The notes under the pieces are model-generated. The model worked only from the letters and a program-made list of their open reading frames with translations, was not told where the DNA came from and ran no database searches. This document shows, piece after piece, positions 6,840-14,891 of a stretch of DNA of 64,000 bases. Every line of letters begins with the position of its first letter. Position 1 is the stretch's first letter. The translations under genes were made by a program, and so were the position numbers. The stretch is from Nitrospira sp. (GTDB lineage: Bacteria; Nitrospirota; Nitrospiria; Nitrospirales; Nitrospiraceae): NCBI GenBank assembly GCA_022226935.1, contig CP092081.1:2185351-2249350 (forward strand), in the 5' to 3' direction.

Positions 6840-8660
6840 TCATCTCATGGTCTCTTCCAGCTGATCGACCATGCCTGAAATCGCATCGAAGCCGGATTGC
6901 CAAAAGACGTGCGAGTTCATGTCCACGCCCACCTGGGACAGGATCGCCTGGGGCGCCTTTGACCCGCCTGCCGCCAAGAGGTCCAGATATTTCGGGACGA
7001 ATGCGCCGCCCTGTTCCTGGTACATGCGATACAGCGCCAGCACAAGCAGATTTCCGAAACTATAGGCATAACAGTAGAAGGGACTGGCATACAGATGCGG
7101 GATGGTGAGCCATTCCCATTGGAACTCCTGCGGCACACGCAACGATTTCCCGAATTGCTGTTTGAGCAGGCTCATATAGGCGCTCGCCAGATCGTTCGTC
7201 GTGGCGCCTTGGGCGACCATCTCGTGGGCCGTCCGTTCGAAGGCGACAAAGTATGCCTGGCGCATGACCGTGGCGTAGATGTCGTCCAACTGATTGACGA
7301 GCAGGCTCTGCTTCACCGACTTGCTCGACTCCGAGGCCATCAAGGCGTCGGAGAGGATGCGCTCCCCGAACACGGACGCCGTTTCTGCGAGCGGCAACGT
7401 CGAGTGGAAGGTGAAGACCGTGTGCTGCTCCGCCATCATGGCGTGAACGGCATGGCCTAATTCATGGGCCATCGTGGCGATGTCGCGCGCCTCGCCGGTG
7501 AAGTTCAGCATGACATAAGGCGTCACATTGGGCGTCACGCTATAGCAATAGGCGCCGCCCATTTTTCCCGCCTTCATGCGCGCATCGATGTGCCGGTCGG
7601 CAAAGACGCGTTGCGCGAGTTCCGCCAATCGCGGCGAGAATCCGTAATAGGCGTCTAACACCATGCGGACCGCATCTGGGTACCGGTACGTCTTCTGCTC
7701 GGCCCGGTGCGGCGCATAGAGATGGTAGCGGTTCATGATGCTGATCTTGCACAGCTTGGCCTTGAGCTTGAAATAACGCTGGAAGATCGGGGCATTTTTC
7801 ATACAGACGGCCAGAAGTGCTTCTACTGCGGAGTCGGGAATATCGTTACTGAGGTTCCGGGAGGCCAGGGGCGTTTTGAAATGGCGGAGTTGAAGATTTT
7901 CCGCCTTCCAATCATTGATCAACGTCTTGTAGATCTCCCCAAGCAGATCCTGTTGGGATTCGTACACGCGATACATTTCCCGGTAGGCGGCTTCCCGCAT
8001 CGCGGCTTTCGGGCTTCTCAGATAGGCCGTCAACGCTTCGCGGTTCATGGTCTTGTTCTTCCCGCCGACGCGCAGCGTGAAGGTGAAGCCGTTGGTGACC
8101 ACATCGTAGAGCTGGTGCACGGCGCTTTGTCCGGTGATGTTCTTGATGTTGATGATTTTCTCTTCCGGCTCCGAGAGGGTATGCGGCTTGAAGCGCCGGA
8201 TGGTTTCCAGGTGATACCGGAAGTCCCCGCTATTGGCCATCAAGCGTTCCGCATTCTTCTCATCCACGCTTTGCCACCACAGATCGAAAAACAACAGGCG
8301 ATTCTGGAGGCTGGTGAGGTGCTCTTCCACTTTGGTCTTGAACGAGCGCGCCTGCAGCTGTTTGGTATCTTCGGAAAACCAGAGATAGGAGTAGGCTCCC
8401 AGCCGGCCGGAATCCCGGGCGATCTGTTCCGACAAGGCTAGGAGATTCAAGAAGTTCTGTTCGGGCATGGTTGGGGAGAGGTCTGGGCGCGCGGCTTCAA
8501 AGCGCGTTACTTTGGCCGTCAGGTCTTTTAGATATCGATCGAATTGTTTCACAGGATCGGCGACAAGGTCAGCCAGTTCCCACCGGTCGGCAAATTCGCG
8601 GGATGTCGTGGAACGTCGGGGTGATACGGTTGCGGATGCAGTCTTGCGGGAAACGGCCAT
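6840..8660 (-). CDS. pepF: M3 family oligoendopeptidase F
   Basis: A zinc metallopeptidase of 606 residues that degrades short peptides in the cytoplasm. The M3 zinc site HELGH is at residues 399-403 (in MAHELGHAVHAMM) with the downstream Glu-containing helix (LAETASVFGE) supplying the third ligand. The length suits PepF. I start at ATG 8660 because a GGAG lies about 10 bases upstream. The longer frame to 8699 would begin inside a TATGAT -10-like hexamer (minus strand, 8695-8700). Transcribed convergently with the small genes before it and divergently from 8816. Confidence 0.92.
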   Translation of the reverse strand: MAVSRKTASATVSPRRSTTSREFADRWELADLVADPVKQFDRYLKDLTAKVTRFEAARPDLSPTMPEQNFLNLLALSEQIARDSGRLGAYSYLWFSEDTKQLQARSFKTKVEEHLTSLQNRLLFFDLWWQSVDEKNAERLMANSGDFRYHLETIRRFKPHTLSEPEEKIINIKNITGQSAVHQLYDVVTNGFTFTLRVGGKNKTMNREALTAYLRSPKAAMREAAYREMYRVYESQQDLLGEIYKTLINDWKAENLQLRHFKTPLASRNLSNDIPDSAVEALLAVCMKNAPIFQRYFKLKAKLCKISIMNRYHLYAPHRAEQKTYRYPDAVRMVLDAYYGFSPRLAELAQRVFADRHIDARMKAGKMGGAYCYSVTPNVTPYVMLNFTGEARDIATMAHELGHAVHAMMAEQHTVFTFHSTLPLAETASVFGERILSDALMASESSKSVKQSLLVNQLDDIYATVMRQAYFVAFERTAHEMVAQGATTNDLASAYMSLLKQQFGKSLRVPQEFQWEWLTIPHLYASPFYCYAYSFGNLLVLALYRMYQEQGGAFVPKYLDLLAAGGSKAPQAILSQVGVDMNSHVFWQSGFDAISGMVDQLEETMR

Positions 8661-8763
8661 AGTCGGAGCTCCTACTAAATGAGTGATAGGCGGAATCATA
8701 CCATCCTCGCCTGCCTGGGGCGTGTAGATTCTTTGAGGGCAGACCCGGCGAGCCGGCGCACCG

Positions 8764-8791
8764 TTGACAGGTCCGGCTTGAATGTTACAAT
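8764..8791 (+). promoter_or_regulatory. Sigma-70-type promoter
   Basis: TTGACA at 8764-8769, a 16-base spacer, and TACAAT at 8786-8791 make a near-consensus promoter. Transcription would start near 8798, which is why I place the start codon of the next gene at ATG 8816 (with GGGGAGCGGGG upstream) rather than at ATG 8798. Confidence 0.65.
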
Positions 8792-8815
8792 CCGCCCATG
8801 GTGGGGAGCGGGGAC

Positions 8816-9145
8816 ATGACCGAACAAGAAATCAATCGGGCGATTCAATATGTGACGGCCGCGACCTCCTACGGCCGGGACACGGTGGCGGAGATTCTTC
8901 GGACCGGCCTGTCGGAGTTGTCGCAATTATCGACACAATCAACCCGGCGGTTCGAACGGGAAGATCTGATGGGCTATCTTTGCCAGTGGACCATGAAACG
9001 GACCGGCCACCCGGAGCCGTTGGTACGGGAAGTGCTGGACGGGGCCGGCCGTTGGCTGGATGACGTGGCGACCACGTTAGCCGAGCAGCGCGAAGCAGAG
9101 GCCAATGCCGGCGATGATGATGAAACCGGCGCGGCATCGGCGTGA
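8816..9145 (+). CDS. Conserved-looking small acidic protein of unknown function
   Basis: The 109-residue product is helical and has an acidic C-terminus (GDDDETG). The core reads like a helical bundle: INRAIQYVTAATSYGRDTV, then LMGYLCQWTMKRTGHPEPLV, then GRWLDDVATTL. No catalytic motif or membrane segment is visible and I do not recognise the family. It has its own near-consensus promoter (8764-8791) and no partner on the same strand. Confidence 0.7.
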   Translation: MTEQEINRAIQYVTAATSYGRDTVAEILRTGLSELSQLSTQSTRRFEREDLMGYLCQWTMKRTGHPEPLVREVLDGAGRWLDDVATTLAEQREAEANAGDDDETGAASA

Positions 9146-9216
9146 GACATCCGTCGTTCGCGAGCTGGGGAGTGCTCCTCTCGACGAAAGACATTCCGAA
9201 ATGACCTCACCCAGCA

Positions 9217-9537
9217 TCAGGCGGCGGGAAGAGAGCCCTTTAGGAGTTCGAGGTTTTTCGTCACCATCGCGTCTCCATTCTTGGTCGACACATCAATCCC
9301 CTGGTCTGACACCTGGCGGCATTCATCCACACGGTTCAGTTTCAGCAGCGACTGCGCCAGCGCATAGTAGGCGGCGGAATAGGTCGGTTTCACGGTAATG
9401 CATTGCCTCAAGGCCTTGGCGGCCTCCTCATAGTTGGCATCTTCCATATAGGCTTTTCCCAGCCCGAACCAGGCGACATCATCGTCCGGCTCCATGGCTA
9501 AGACTCGTTTCAGCGGTTCAATTCGTGGATTCGGCAT
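9217..9537 (-). CDS. Small tetratricopeptide-repeat protein
   Basis: The 106-residue protein consists of about two to three TPR units: AWFGLGKAYMEDANYEEAAKAL then YYALAQSLLKLNRVDECRQV. TPRs are scaffolds for protein contacts. ATG 9537 has GGGAGGA upstream at good spacing; the longer open frame to 9729 would run into the divergent deacetylase gene. It is likely a soluble adaptor; no partner can be named. Confidence 0.8.
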   Translation of the reverse strand: MPNPRIEPLKRVLAMEPDDDVAWFGLGKAYMEDANYEEAAKALRQCITVKPTYSAAYYALAQSLLKLNRVDECRQVSDQGIDVSTKNGDAMVTKNLELLKGSLPAA

Positions 9538-9591
9538 CGCGTCCTCCCTTGAGACGACGATAGCAGCGTTCTCTGCACGTTGTCTACGCAG

Positions 9592-9613
9592 TTTGACGCG
9601 TGTTAAGGTCAAA
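9592..9613. promoter_or_regulatory. Spaced inverted repeat between divergent genes
   Basis: TTTGAC (9592-9597) and GTCAAA (9608-9613) form a 6-bp inverted repeat with a 10-base spacer, centred between the TPR gene (minus, start 9537) and the deacetylase gene (plus, start 9667). The spacing would put both half-sites on one face of the helix over about one and a half turns. A candidate operator only; no regulator is known. Confidence 0.25.
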
Positions 9614-9666
9614 AGATGTCTTGTCGTCGGCAATGGAGCTGACGGCGTCTCCGTCACGAGTACAGA

Positions 9667-10611
9667 ATGGGAATAACCGGCCTCGTTTATGATCCCCGCT
9701 ACCTTGCCCACGATATGGGCGCCGGACACCCGGAGTCGCCCAACCGGCTTCGCGCGATTATGCAGCGATTAGAGCAAAACGGATTGGCCGCTGAACTCAC
9801 CCGTATCGCGCCGCGAAAAGCCGAGGATGAGTGGATCACGTTGGTCCACCGGCCCGACTATGTCGAACATCTCAACCGGGAAGCGCCGACCAGCGGCCGG
9901 ATCTCCCTGGATGCCGATACTTCCATGTCTCCCGGATCGTTGACCGCCGCCTACCTGGCCGCCGGCGGGGTTTTGGCTGGTGTGGATGCCATCATGGCCG
10001 ACCAGGTCCAGCATGTCTTTTGCGCCGTTCGTCCCCCAGGTCACCATGCCGAGGCAGGGCGGGCCATGGGCTTCTGTTTGTTTAACAATGTCGCCATTGC
10101 GGCACGCTACGCGCAGAAACGCTATGGGCTGCAGCGGGTCCTGATCGTCGATTGGGATGTCCATCATGGCAATGGGACGCAGCATAGTTTCGAGGCCGAT
10201 CCTTCAGTCTTGTTCTTCAGTACCCATCAGTACCCGCACTACCCCGGAACCGGGCGCGCGACGGAATCCGGGAGCGGCGCGGGGGAAGGCTTTACCATCA
10301 ATGTGCCGATGGAAGCCGGTGAAGGCGACGACGATTATCGGGCGGTGTTTCAGAAAGTGCTGGTTCCCGCCGCCGATGCCTTCAAACCTGAGCTGATCAT
10401 CATTTCCGCCGGCTTCGATGCGCATCGGGATGATCCCCTCGCCAGCATGGGCCTCACGGAAGATGGGTATGCGGAATTGACCTCGATTGTGACCGGCATT
10501 GCCAGGCAGCATTGCCGAGGGAGGCTGTTGTCCTCCCTGGAAGGCGGGTACAACCTGACGGCGCTGGCGGCGTCGGTGGAGCGGCACATTCGGGCGCTGG
10601 TGGCCTCATGA
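9667..10611 (+). CDS. Histone deacetylase family protein (AcuC/HdaH-like)
   Basis: The 314-residue protein belongs to the arginase/deacetylase fold family of zinc amidohydrolases. It has RPPGHHAE (catalytic His pair), DWDVHHGNG (zinc ligands Asp and His), [11 protein letters not shown] (third zinc ligand) and the C-terminal EGGYN glycine motif. Bacterial members remove acetyl groups from lysine or polyamines, for example on acetyl-CoA synthetase. The start ATG 9667 has no strong ribosome site. The last codons overlap the start of the cytochrome gene (ATGA at 10608-10611), so the two are translated together. Confidence 0.92.
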   Translation: MGITGLVYDPRYLAHDMGAGHPESPNRLRAIMQRLEQNGLAAELTRIAPRKAEDEWITLVHRPDYVEHLNREAPTSGRISLDADTSMSPGSLTAAYLAAGGVLAGVDAIMADQVQHVFCAVRPPGHHAEAGRAMGFCLFNNVAIAARYAQKRYGLQRVLIVDWDVHHGNGTQHSFEADPSVLFFSTHQYPHYPGTGRATESGSGAGEGFTINVPMEAGEGDDDYRAVFQKVLVPAADAFKPELIIISAGFDAHRDDPLASMGLTEDGYAELTSIVTGIARQHCRGRLLSSLEGGYNLTALAASVERHIRALVAS

Positions 10612-11882
10612 AATGGTGGCTGAAGCTCCTGCTCGGCCTGGCGGTGATCTCGGGGGCGGTTTACCTCTATTACACCGAGGTGAAACCGGTCGTCATTTTC
10701 GGGCTCCGGCCCGAGTATGCCCATGCGATTCCATTTCAGAAGATTCCTGAAGGATTGACCAGTTTGAAGGCCGAGTCCTGCGGGCAATGTCACCGGGAGA
10801 TCTATGAAGAGTGGAAGACCAGCATTCATGCGCAGGCGTATGACGACCCGTTTTTTCAGGCGTATTGGAAGAAAGACAAACATATCTGGGTCTGTTTGAA
10901 CTGCCATACGCCGCTGGAGAACCAGCAGCCGACACTGGTGAAGGACATCCCGCGGGGCCGCGTGGAAAAGGCGACGCAGGAACCGAATCCTCATTTCGAT
11001 GCCGACTTGCAAAAAGAGGCGATTACCTGCGCGGCCTGCCATGTGCGTGACGGAGTGATTCTCGGGCCCTTTGATGATTCGGCCGCGCCACACCCGACAC
11101 AATTCGATCCAAAGTTCCGCACGGCGCAGTTTTGCTCGCGGTGCCACAATGTGATCTCAGGTCCCGCGCAGTTCTACAATGTGGGACCCTGCGGCACGTA
11201 TGCCGAGTATGAAGGCAAATATTTCATGCAAGAGCGCGGGTTTATCTGCCAAAGCTGCCACATGCCGGAGGTGGATCGCCCGGTGGCGGAGAACGGCCCC
11301 ATCAGGCGAGGGCGCCGTCATGTGTGGCGCGGAGGCCATGATCCCGATATGGTGAAGCGGGCGGCGGCGATCCAGGTGAAAGTCGATCCCCCCCGGCCGA
11401 AACCGGGTGAGCAGGTGACGGTAGCGCTGACCTTTACGAACGCCGGGGCGGGACATAAGCTCCCCACCGGCGATCCGGACCGGCACTTTACCGTCGAGTT
11501 TACGGTGAAAGACGGCAATCAGCGGGTGCTGGCCGAAAAAAGTCATACCATGGGCCGCTGGATTATGTGGCAACCGGCCATTGTGGAGTTGTACGATAAC
11601 CGCTTGTTGCCGCTAGCGAGCCGGGACTATCAATTCGCGTATCGGATGCCGGAAGCATCGAAGGGGTTGACGTTGAAGGCCCGTGTTCGGTACCACATTC
11701 TGACCGACGGTCAGCATGACATGTTGAAGAAGAAATACGGCCTCATGGCGGACGATCCATACGCCTTCACGGTGTATGAGCGCGAGGTGCCGCTGAATGA
11801 AGAGTTGGCGGCGGCCTTCGCCGATCCGTTGCCTGAACCGCCGCCGATGGCCTGCGCGAATCCATCAGTTCCACACGGATAA
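10608..11882 (+). CDS. Membrane-anchored pentaheme cytochrome c
   Basis: The 424-residue protein has an N-terminal signal anchor (about residues 4-24) and five CxxCH haem-binding motifs in the first half: CGQCH, CLNCH, CAACH, CSRCH and CQSCH. The layout is like the cytochrome c554/NrfB type of multihaem proteins. The second half (about 255-420) is a beta-sandwich-like domain without haem sites. It should be a periplasmic electron carrier tethered to the inner membrane, probably in quinol or nitrogen-compound redox metabolism. ATG 10608 overlaps the deacetylase stop. Substrate or partner cannot be deduced. Confidence 0.88.
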   Translation: MKWWLKLLLGLAVISGAVYLYYTEVKPVVIFGLRPEYAHAIPFQKIPEGLTSLKAESCGQCHREIYEEWKTSIHAQAYDDPFFQAYWKKDKHIWVCLNCHTPLENQQPTLVKDIPRGRVEKATQEPNPHFDADLQKEAITCAACHVRDGVILGPFDDSAAPHPTQFDPKFRTAQFCSRCHNVISGPAQFYNVGPCGTYAEYEGKYFMQERGFICQSCHMPEVDRPVAENGPIRRGRRHVWRGGHDPDMVKRAAAIQVKVDPPRPKPGEQVTVALTFTNAGAGHKLPTGDPDRHFTVEFTVKDGNQRVLAEKSHTMGRWIMWQPAIVELYDNRLLPLASRDYQFAYRMPEASKGLTLKARVRYHILTDGQHDMLKKKYGLMADDPYAFTVYEREVPLNEELAAAFADPLPEPPPMACANPSVPHG

Positions 11883-11911
11883 GTATCCACCGACCGAGAT
11901 CGAGGAATCAC

Positions 11912-12805
11912 ATGCAACATCCATTACTCATCGATTGCGAGACGCTCCAAACACGCTTAGGGCAGCCGGGCCTGGTGATCCTCGATGTGCGGGGACGGTC
12001 TACGTACGAGTTCGGCGGCCATATTCCCGGCGCCGTCCATTCTACCTGGCACGAATACAGCGATCCCGAGGCCGTCGCCAAAGGATTGCTCGATCCGGAC
12101 CTGAAACGGATCGAGAAACGGGTGCAATCGCTCGGGATCAACGGGGACAGCGAGGTCGTCATTTATTCCAATCCGTTCGACAACTGGGGCGATGAAGGCC
12201 GCATGTTTTGGATGTTGGAATACCTCGGCCACAAGAACATCAAGGTGCTGGACGGCGGATGGGTGAAGTGGATTCACGAGCGCCGGCCGTTCGAGCATGG
12301 CGCCGTCCGGCCGGCGGCCGGCAATTTTACCGTGTCACCCCTGGTCTCGGCGATCATCATGAAGGATGAATTGAAACGCATCGTGCGACAGCCCCATCCG
12401 ACGACCACTCTTGTCGATGCACGGAGTCTGGAAGAATATCTCGGCAAGGAAGTATCGGGCATTCCGCGACCCGGCCATATCCCCGGCGCGGTGCATGTGG
12501 CATGGAGCGGATTCCTCAATGCGGATGCCACGGTAAAAGATCTGGACGCCATTCAGGCGCAGTTGGAACTCAAGGGGTTGAATCCAACGCATGAAACCGT
12601 GTGTTACTGCACGGGCGGGGTGCGGTCGGGATGGCTCTATTTCGTCTTGCGGCTCGCGGGCTTCGAGCGGCTGCGTAATTATCCTGGTTCCTGGTGGGAA
12701 TGGAGCCGGGATTTCGCCTGCCCGGTGGAGAAGGATCTGCTCGCGTTGCAGAAACTGCTCGGCCTGTCGGAGTCGCAGGTCCCGACCGGCATGCGCCCGT
12801 CTTGA
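11912..12805 (+). CDS. Tandem-rhodanese sulfurtransferase
   Basis: Thiosulfate or 3-mercaptopyruvate sulfurtransferase of 297 residues with two rhodanese domains (about 5-125 and 150-280). The first is structural; the second holds the active-site loop starting at Cys233, C-T-G-G-V-R. This loop differs from the classical thiosulfate (CRKGVT) and mercaptopyruvate (CGSGVT) forms, so the donor is uncertain. It moves sulfane sulfur to thiophilic acceptors. It lies 29 bases after the cytochrome gene and may belong to that operon. The SmbP promoter overlaps its stop codon. Confidence 0.9.
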   Translation: MQHPLLIDCETLQTRLGQPGLVILDVRGRSTYEFGGHIPGAVHSTWHEYSDPEAVAKGLLDPDLKRIEKRVQSLGINGDSEVVIYSNPFDNWGDEGRMFWMLEYLGHKNIKVLDGGWVKWIHERRPFEHGAVRPAAGNFTVSPLVSAIIMKDELKRIVRQPHPTTTLVDARSLEEYLGKEVSGIPRPGHIPGAVHVAWSGFLNADATVKDLDAIQAQLELKGLNPTHETVCYCTGGVRSGWLYFVLRLAGFERLRNYPGSWWEWSRDFACPVEKDLLALQKLLGLSESQVPTGMRPS

Positions 12806-12830
12806 CAGGATAGAGGGCCGTCTTTATGCT
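12802..12830 (+). promoter_or_regulatory. Sigma-70-type promoter for smbP
   Basis: TTGACA at 12802-12807, a 17-base spacer and TATGCT at 12825-12830. The -35 box overlaps the rhodanese stop codon. Predicted start near 12837 gives a leader of about 50 bases. This rules out the in-frame ATG at 12826 as the smbP start. Confidence 0.7.
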
Positions 12831-12885
12831 GAATTACAGAGAATCGGAAATCATGCAGTGCACATACTTACAGAGGAGGCGTTTC

Positions 12886-13242
12886 ATGCAGACTGCTATG
12901 TGGCGGGGAGTCGTGGTGGCCGGAGTCATGATGGCGCTCGTCGGAGCGCCGGTGGCATCCAGTGTGGCCTTCGCGGCGGGGAATAAGCACCAGGCGGAAG
13001 CCGTGGAACATGCCAAGGAAGCGGTGGCGCATGGGAAGCAGGGTCATGCGGATGCGCTGGTGAAGCATGCAGAGGCCGCGCTCAAGCATGCCGAGGGCGC
13101 GATGGCGGAGACCAAGAATCCGCATGTGGGTGAAGCCATCAAGGGCCTGAAGGACGGGATCGAACACGGCAAGGCGGGACATGCGGATGTGGCGACCAAA
13201 GCGGTCGAAAACGCCCTCCCCCATCTGTCCGAAGGTATGTAA
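12886..13242 (+). CDS. smbP: Small metal-binding protein, SmbP-like
   Basis: ATG 12886 follows AGAGGAGG. The 118-residue precursor has a signal peptide ending AFA at about residue 32. The mature part has about ten histidines spaced in repeated helical units (VEHAKEAVAHGKQGHADAL, VKHAEAALKHAEGAM, IEHGKAGHADVAT). This is the architecture of SmbP from the ammonia oxidiser Nitrosomonas europaea, a periplasmic four-helix bundle that binds copper and other divalent metals. Own promoter upstream and terminator downstream make it a single-gene unit. Confidence 0.85.
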   Translation: MQTAMWRGVVVAGVMMALVGAPVASSVAFAAGNKHQAEAVEHAKEAVAHGKQGHADALVKHAEAALKHAEGAMAETKNPHVGEAIKGLKDGIEHGKAGHADVATKAVENALPHLSEGM

Positions 13243-13276
13243 GCGGTTCTTGCGCATCGACGACGCGTACGATAAA

Positions 13277-13304
13277 ACGGGCAGGGGCATCCCTGCCCGT
13301 TTTT
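13277..13304 (+). terminator. Intrinsic terminator after smbP
   Basis: A perfect 10-bp stem (ACGGGCAGGG at 13277-13286, CCCTGCCCGT at 13291-13300) with a GCAT loop, followed by TTTTTCTTTG. It is a textbook rho-independent terminator, 35 bases after the smbP stop and 20 bases before the amidase start. Confidence 0.9.
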
Positions 13305-13323
13305 CTTTGTGTAGAAAGGCAGC

Positions 13324-14118
13324 ATGATGCGGGTCGGATATGTTCAGTGTGATCCAATGTTCGGCGAGGTGGCGCGCAACCTCGATGTCATGACGGCTCA
13401 ACTCGAGCAGGCGGAGGCCGATCTGGTCGTGCTGCCGGAGCTGTTTGCAACCGGCTATCAATTTACGTCGCAGGAAGAAGTCTCGCGGTTGGCGGAAGCG
13501 GTGCCGGATGGGCCGACGACGCGACGCCTCCTGGAGATCGCCGGGCGCCGCAAGACCACCATCGTCGCCGGATTGGCGGAACGGGCGGGGAGCAGATACT
13601 TCAATTCGGCGGTGGTGGTCGGGCCGAAAGGGTTCGTCGGCTGTTACCGCAAGACGCATCTGTTTTTCGAGGAAACCCTGTTCTTCAGTCCCGGTGACAG
13701 CGGCTTTCAGGTGTGGGATATCGGCGCGGCCAAAGTCGGCGTGATGATCTGTTTCGACTGGTACTATCCGGAGGCAGCCCGCACCCTGGCATTGCTGGGT
13801 GCCGAGATCATTGCGCATCCGTCCAACCTGGTCCTGCCGAACTGTCCGGATTCCATGGTGACACGTTGCCTGGAGAATCGCGTATTCGGCGTCACGGCGA
13901 ATCGGATAGGCAGCGAAGCCCGCGGAGGAAAAGACCGGTTGACGTTTATCGGTCTGAGCGAAATCGTCAGCCCTCAAGGCCACATCTTGCACCGCGCGCC
14001 GCGTGACCGTGAAGAGATGACCATCGTCGAGATCGATCCTGGGGAAGCGAGGCGGAAGGCGCTCAATCGCTACAACGATCTCCTTCGAGACCGCCGCCCG
14101 GCCATGTATGGCGGCTGA
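13324..14118 (+). CDS. Carbon-nitrogen hydrolase (nitrilase superfamily)
   Basis: The 264-residue enzyme has the nitrilase-superfamily Glu-Lys-Cys triad: Glu39 (VVLPELF), Lys110 (CYRKTHLFFEE) and Cys143 (MICFDWYYPE). These enzymes hydrolyse amides or carbamoyl groups; the FDWYYPE context is like N-carbamoylputrescine or omega-amidases. Substrate is unassigned. The start is ATG 13324 or the next ATG at 13327; ribosome site weak (AAAGGC). It is a cytoplasmic protein and sits between the SmbP terminator and the YqgE gene. Confidence 0.9.
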   Translation: MMRVGYVQCDPMFGEVARNLDVMTAQLEQAEADLVVLPELFATGYQFTSQEEVSRLAEAVPDGPTTRRLLEIAGRRKTTIVAGLAERAGSRYFNSAVVVGPKGFVGCYRKTHLFFEETLFFSPGDSGFQVWDIGAAKVGVMICFDWYYPEAARTLALLGAEIIAHPSNLVLPNCPDSMVTRCLENRVFGVTANRIGSEARGGKDRLTFIGLSEIVSPQGHILHRAPRDREEMTIVEIDPGEARRKALNRYNDLLRDRRPAMYGG

Positions 14119-14147
14119 AGATGGTGGCTTGCGTTTCATGACTCAAC

Positions 14148-14176
14148 TTGCGCCCCTAACGGCCTCACGGTAGGAT
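14148..14176 (+). promoter_or_regulatory. Possible promoter for the YqgE gene
   Basis: TTGCGC at 14148-14153, 17-base spacer, TAGGAT at 14171-14176. The -10 box ends only 5 bases before ATG 14182, so a transcript from here would be leaderless or nearly so. The same TAGGAT also contains the AGGA that could be a weak ribosome site on a read-through transcript. Low confidence. Confidence 0.3.
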
Positions 14177-14181
14177 GAACC

Positions 14182-14742
14182 ATGACAACTCCACTCAGTA
14201 AAGGCGTGCTGCTCGTGGCGACGCCGGCGTTGAATGATCCCAATTTCAGGCAGGCGGTGGTTCTGCTCTGTGAGCATGGGCCAGAAGGCGCTCTCGGCGT
14301 GATCGTCAATCGTCCGACGGCCATGTCCATCTCTGAAGCGCTGCCGCAGGTCCCCATCTTGGAGGGGCAACCACACGTGCTCTATTCGGGCGGCCCGGTG
14401 CAAACCAACCAAGTGATGATGCTCTATCGCATCAGCGACACTCCGGAGAATTCACATCAGGTGATTGACGGCGTCTGTCTCGGCGGCGATCTGGAGATCA
14501 TGGAACGGATTCTGACGGAGCAACCCGGAAAGGAATCGTTCCGGGCCTACTTAGGATACTCCGGCTGGGGACCGGGGCAGTTGGAGTCGGAAATGCAGAC
14601 GGGTTCGTGGATTACGCTGCCGGCTGATCCCTCGATTGTCTTTGAGAAGGAAGCGACCCGCATCTGGTCGGATATCGTGCTGTCGCTCGATGAGGCCTCC
14701 CGCCACTACGCAGATATGCCCTTCGATCCCTCCTCGAACTAA
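14182..14742 (+). CDS. UPF0301 (YqgE/AlgH) family protein
   Basis: The 186-residue product has the family hallmarks: KGVLLVATPALNDPNFRQAVVLL near the N-terminus, ALGVIVNRP, SGGPV at about residue 71, and LGYSGWGPGQLESE before the C-terminus. Named for the alginate regulator AlgH, but its molecular function is unresolved. Transcribed convergently with uvrA. Confidence 0.92.
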   Translation: MTTPLSKGVLLVATPALNDPNFRQAVVLLCEHGPEGALGVIVNRPTAMSISEALPQVPILEGQPHVLYSGGPVQTNQVMMLYRISDTPENSHQVIDGVCLGGDLEIMERILTEQPGKESFRAYLGYSGWGPGQLESEMQTGSWITLPADPSIVFEKEATRIWSDIVLSLDEASRHYADMPFDPSSN

Positions 14743-14757
14743 GAGCGCATAGCCAAA

Positions 14758-14821
14758 TAGCGTATGGCATATGGTTTGAGCCAAATGGGTTCCGTATGAC
14801 ACGCTACAGGCCATAAGCCAT
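14758..14821. repeat. Imperfect inverted repeat between yqgE-like gene and uvrA
   Basis: ATGGCATATGG (14764-14774) and CCATAAGCCAT (14811-14821) pair with one mismatch; TAGCGT (14758-14763) also has its complement ACGCTA at 14801-14806. It lies between two convergent genes and could act as a bidirectional transcription stop or be a degraded repeat element. Confidence 0.35.
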
Positions 14822-14856
14822 CCGCATTCGCTCCTCGGCTTCCTTTAGTTTCGATC

Positions 14857-14891
14857 CTTGACGAGATACGCTTCACGCTTGACGAGATACG
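14857..14891. repeat. 14-bp direct repeat at the uvrA 3' end
   Basis: CTTGACGAGATACG occurs at 14857-14870 and again at 14878-14891, a 21-bp period. The second copy is inside the last codons of uvrA and the first is just beyond its stop, so the repeat looks like a small tandem duplication of the gene's end. Confidence 0.5.

Noticed and set aside
7707..8441. Plus-strand open frame inside pepF
   Set aside because: Antisense to conserved peptidase sequence with no ribosome site.
12868..14139. Minus-strand open frame of 423 codons opposite smbP and the amidase
   Set aside because: It lies opposite two well-supported genes and crosses a terminator; no ribosome site and its protein has arginine/histidine-rich shadow composition typical of high-GC antisense frames.
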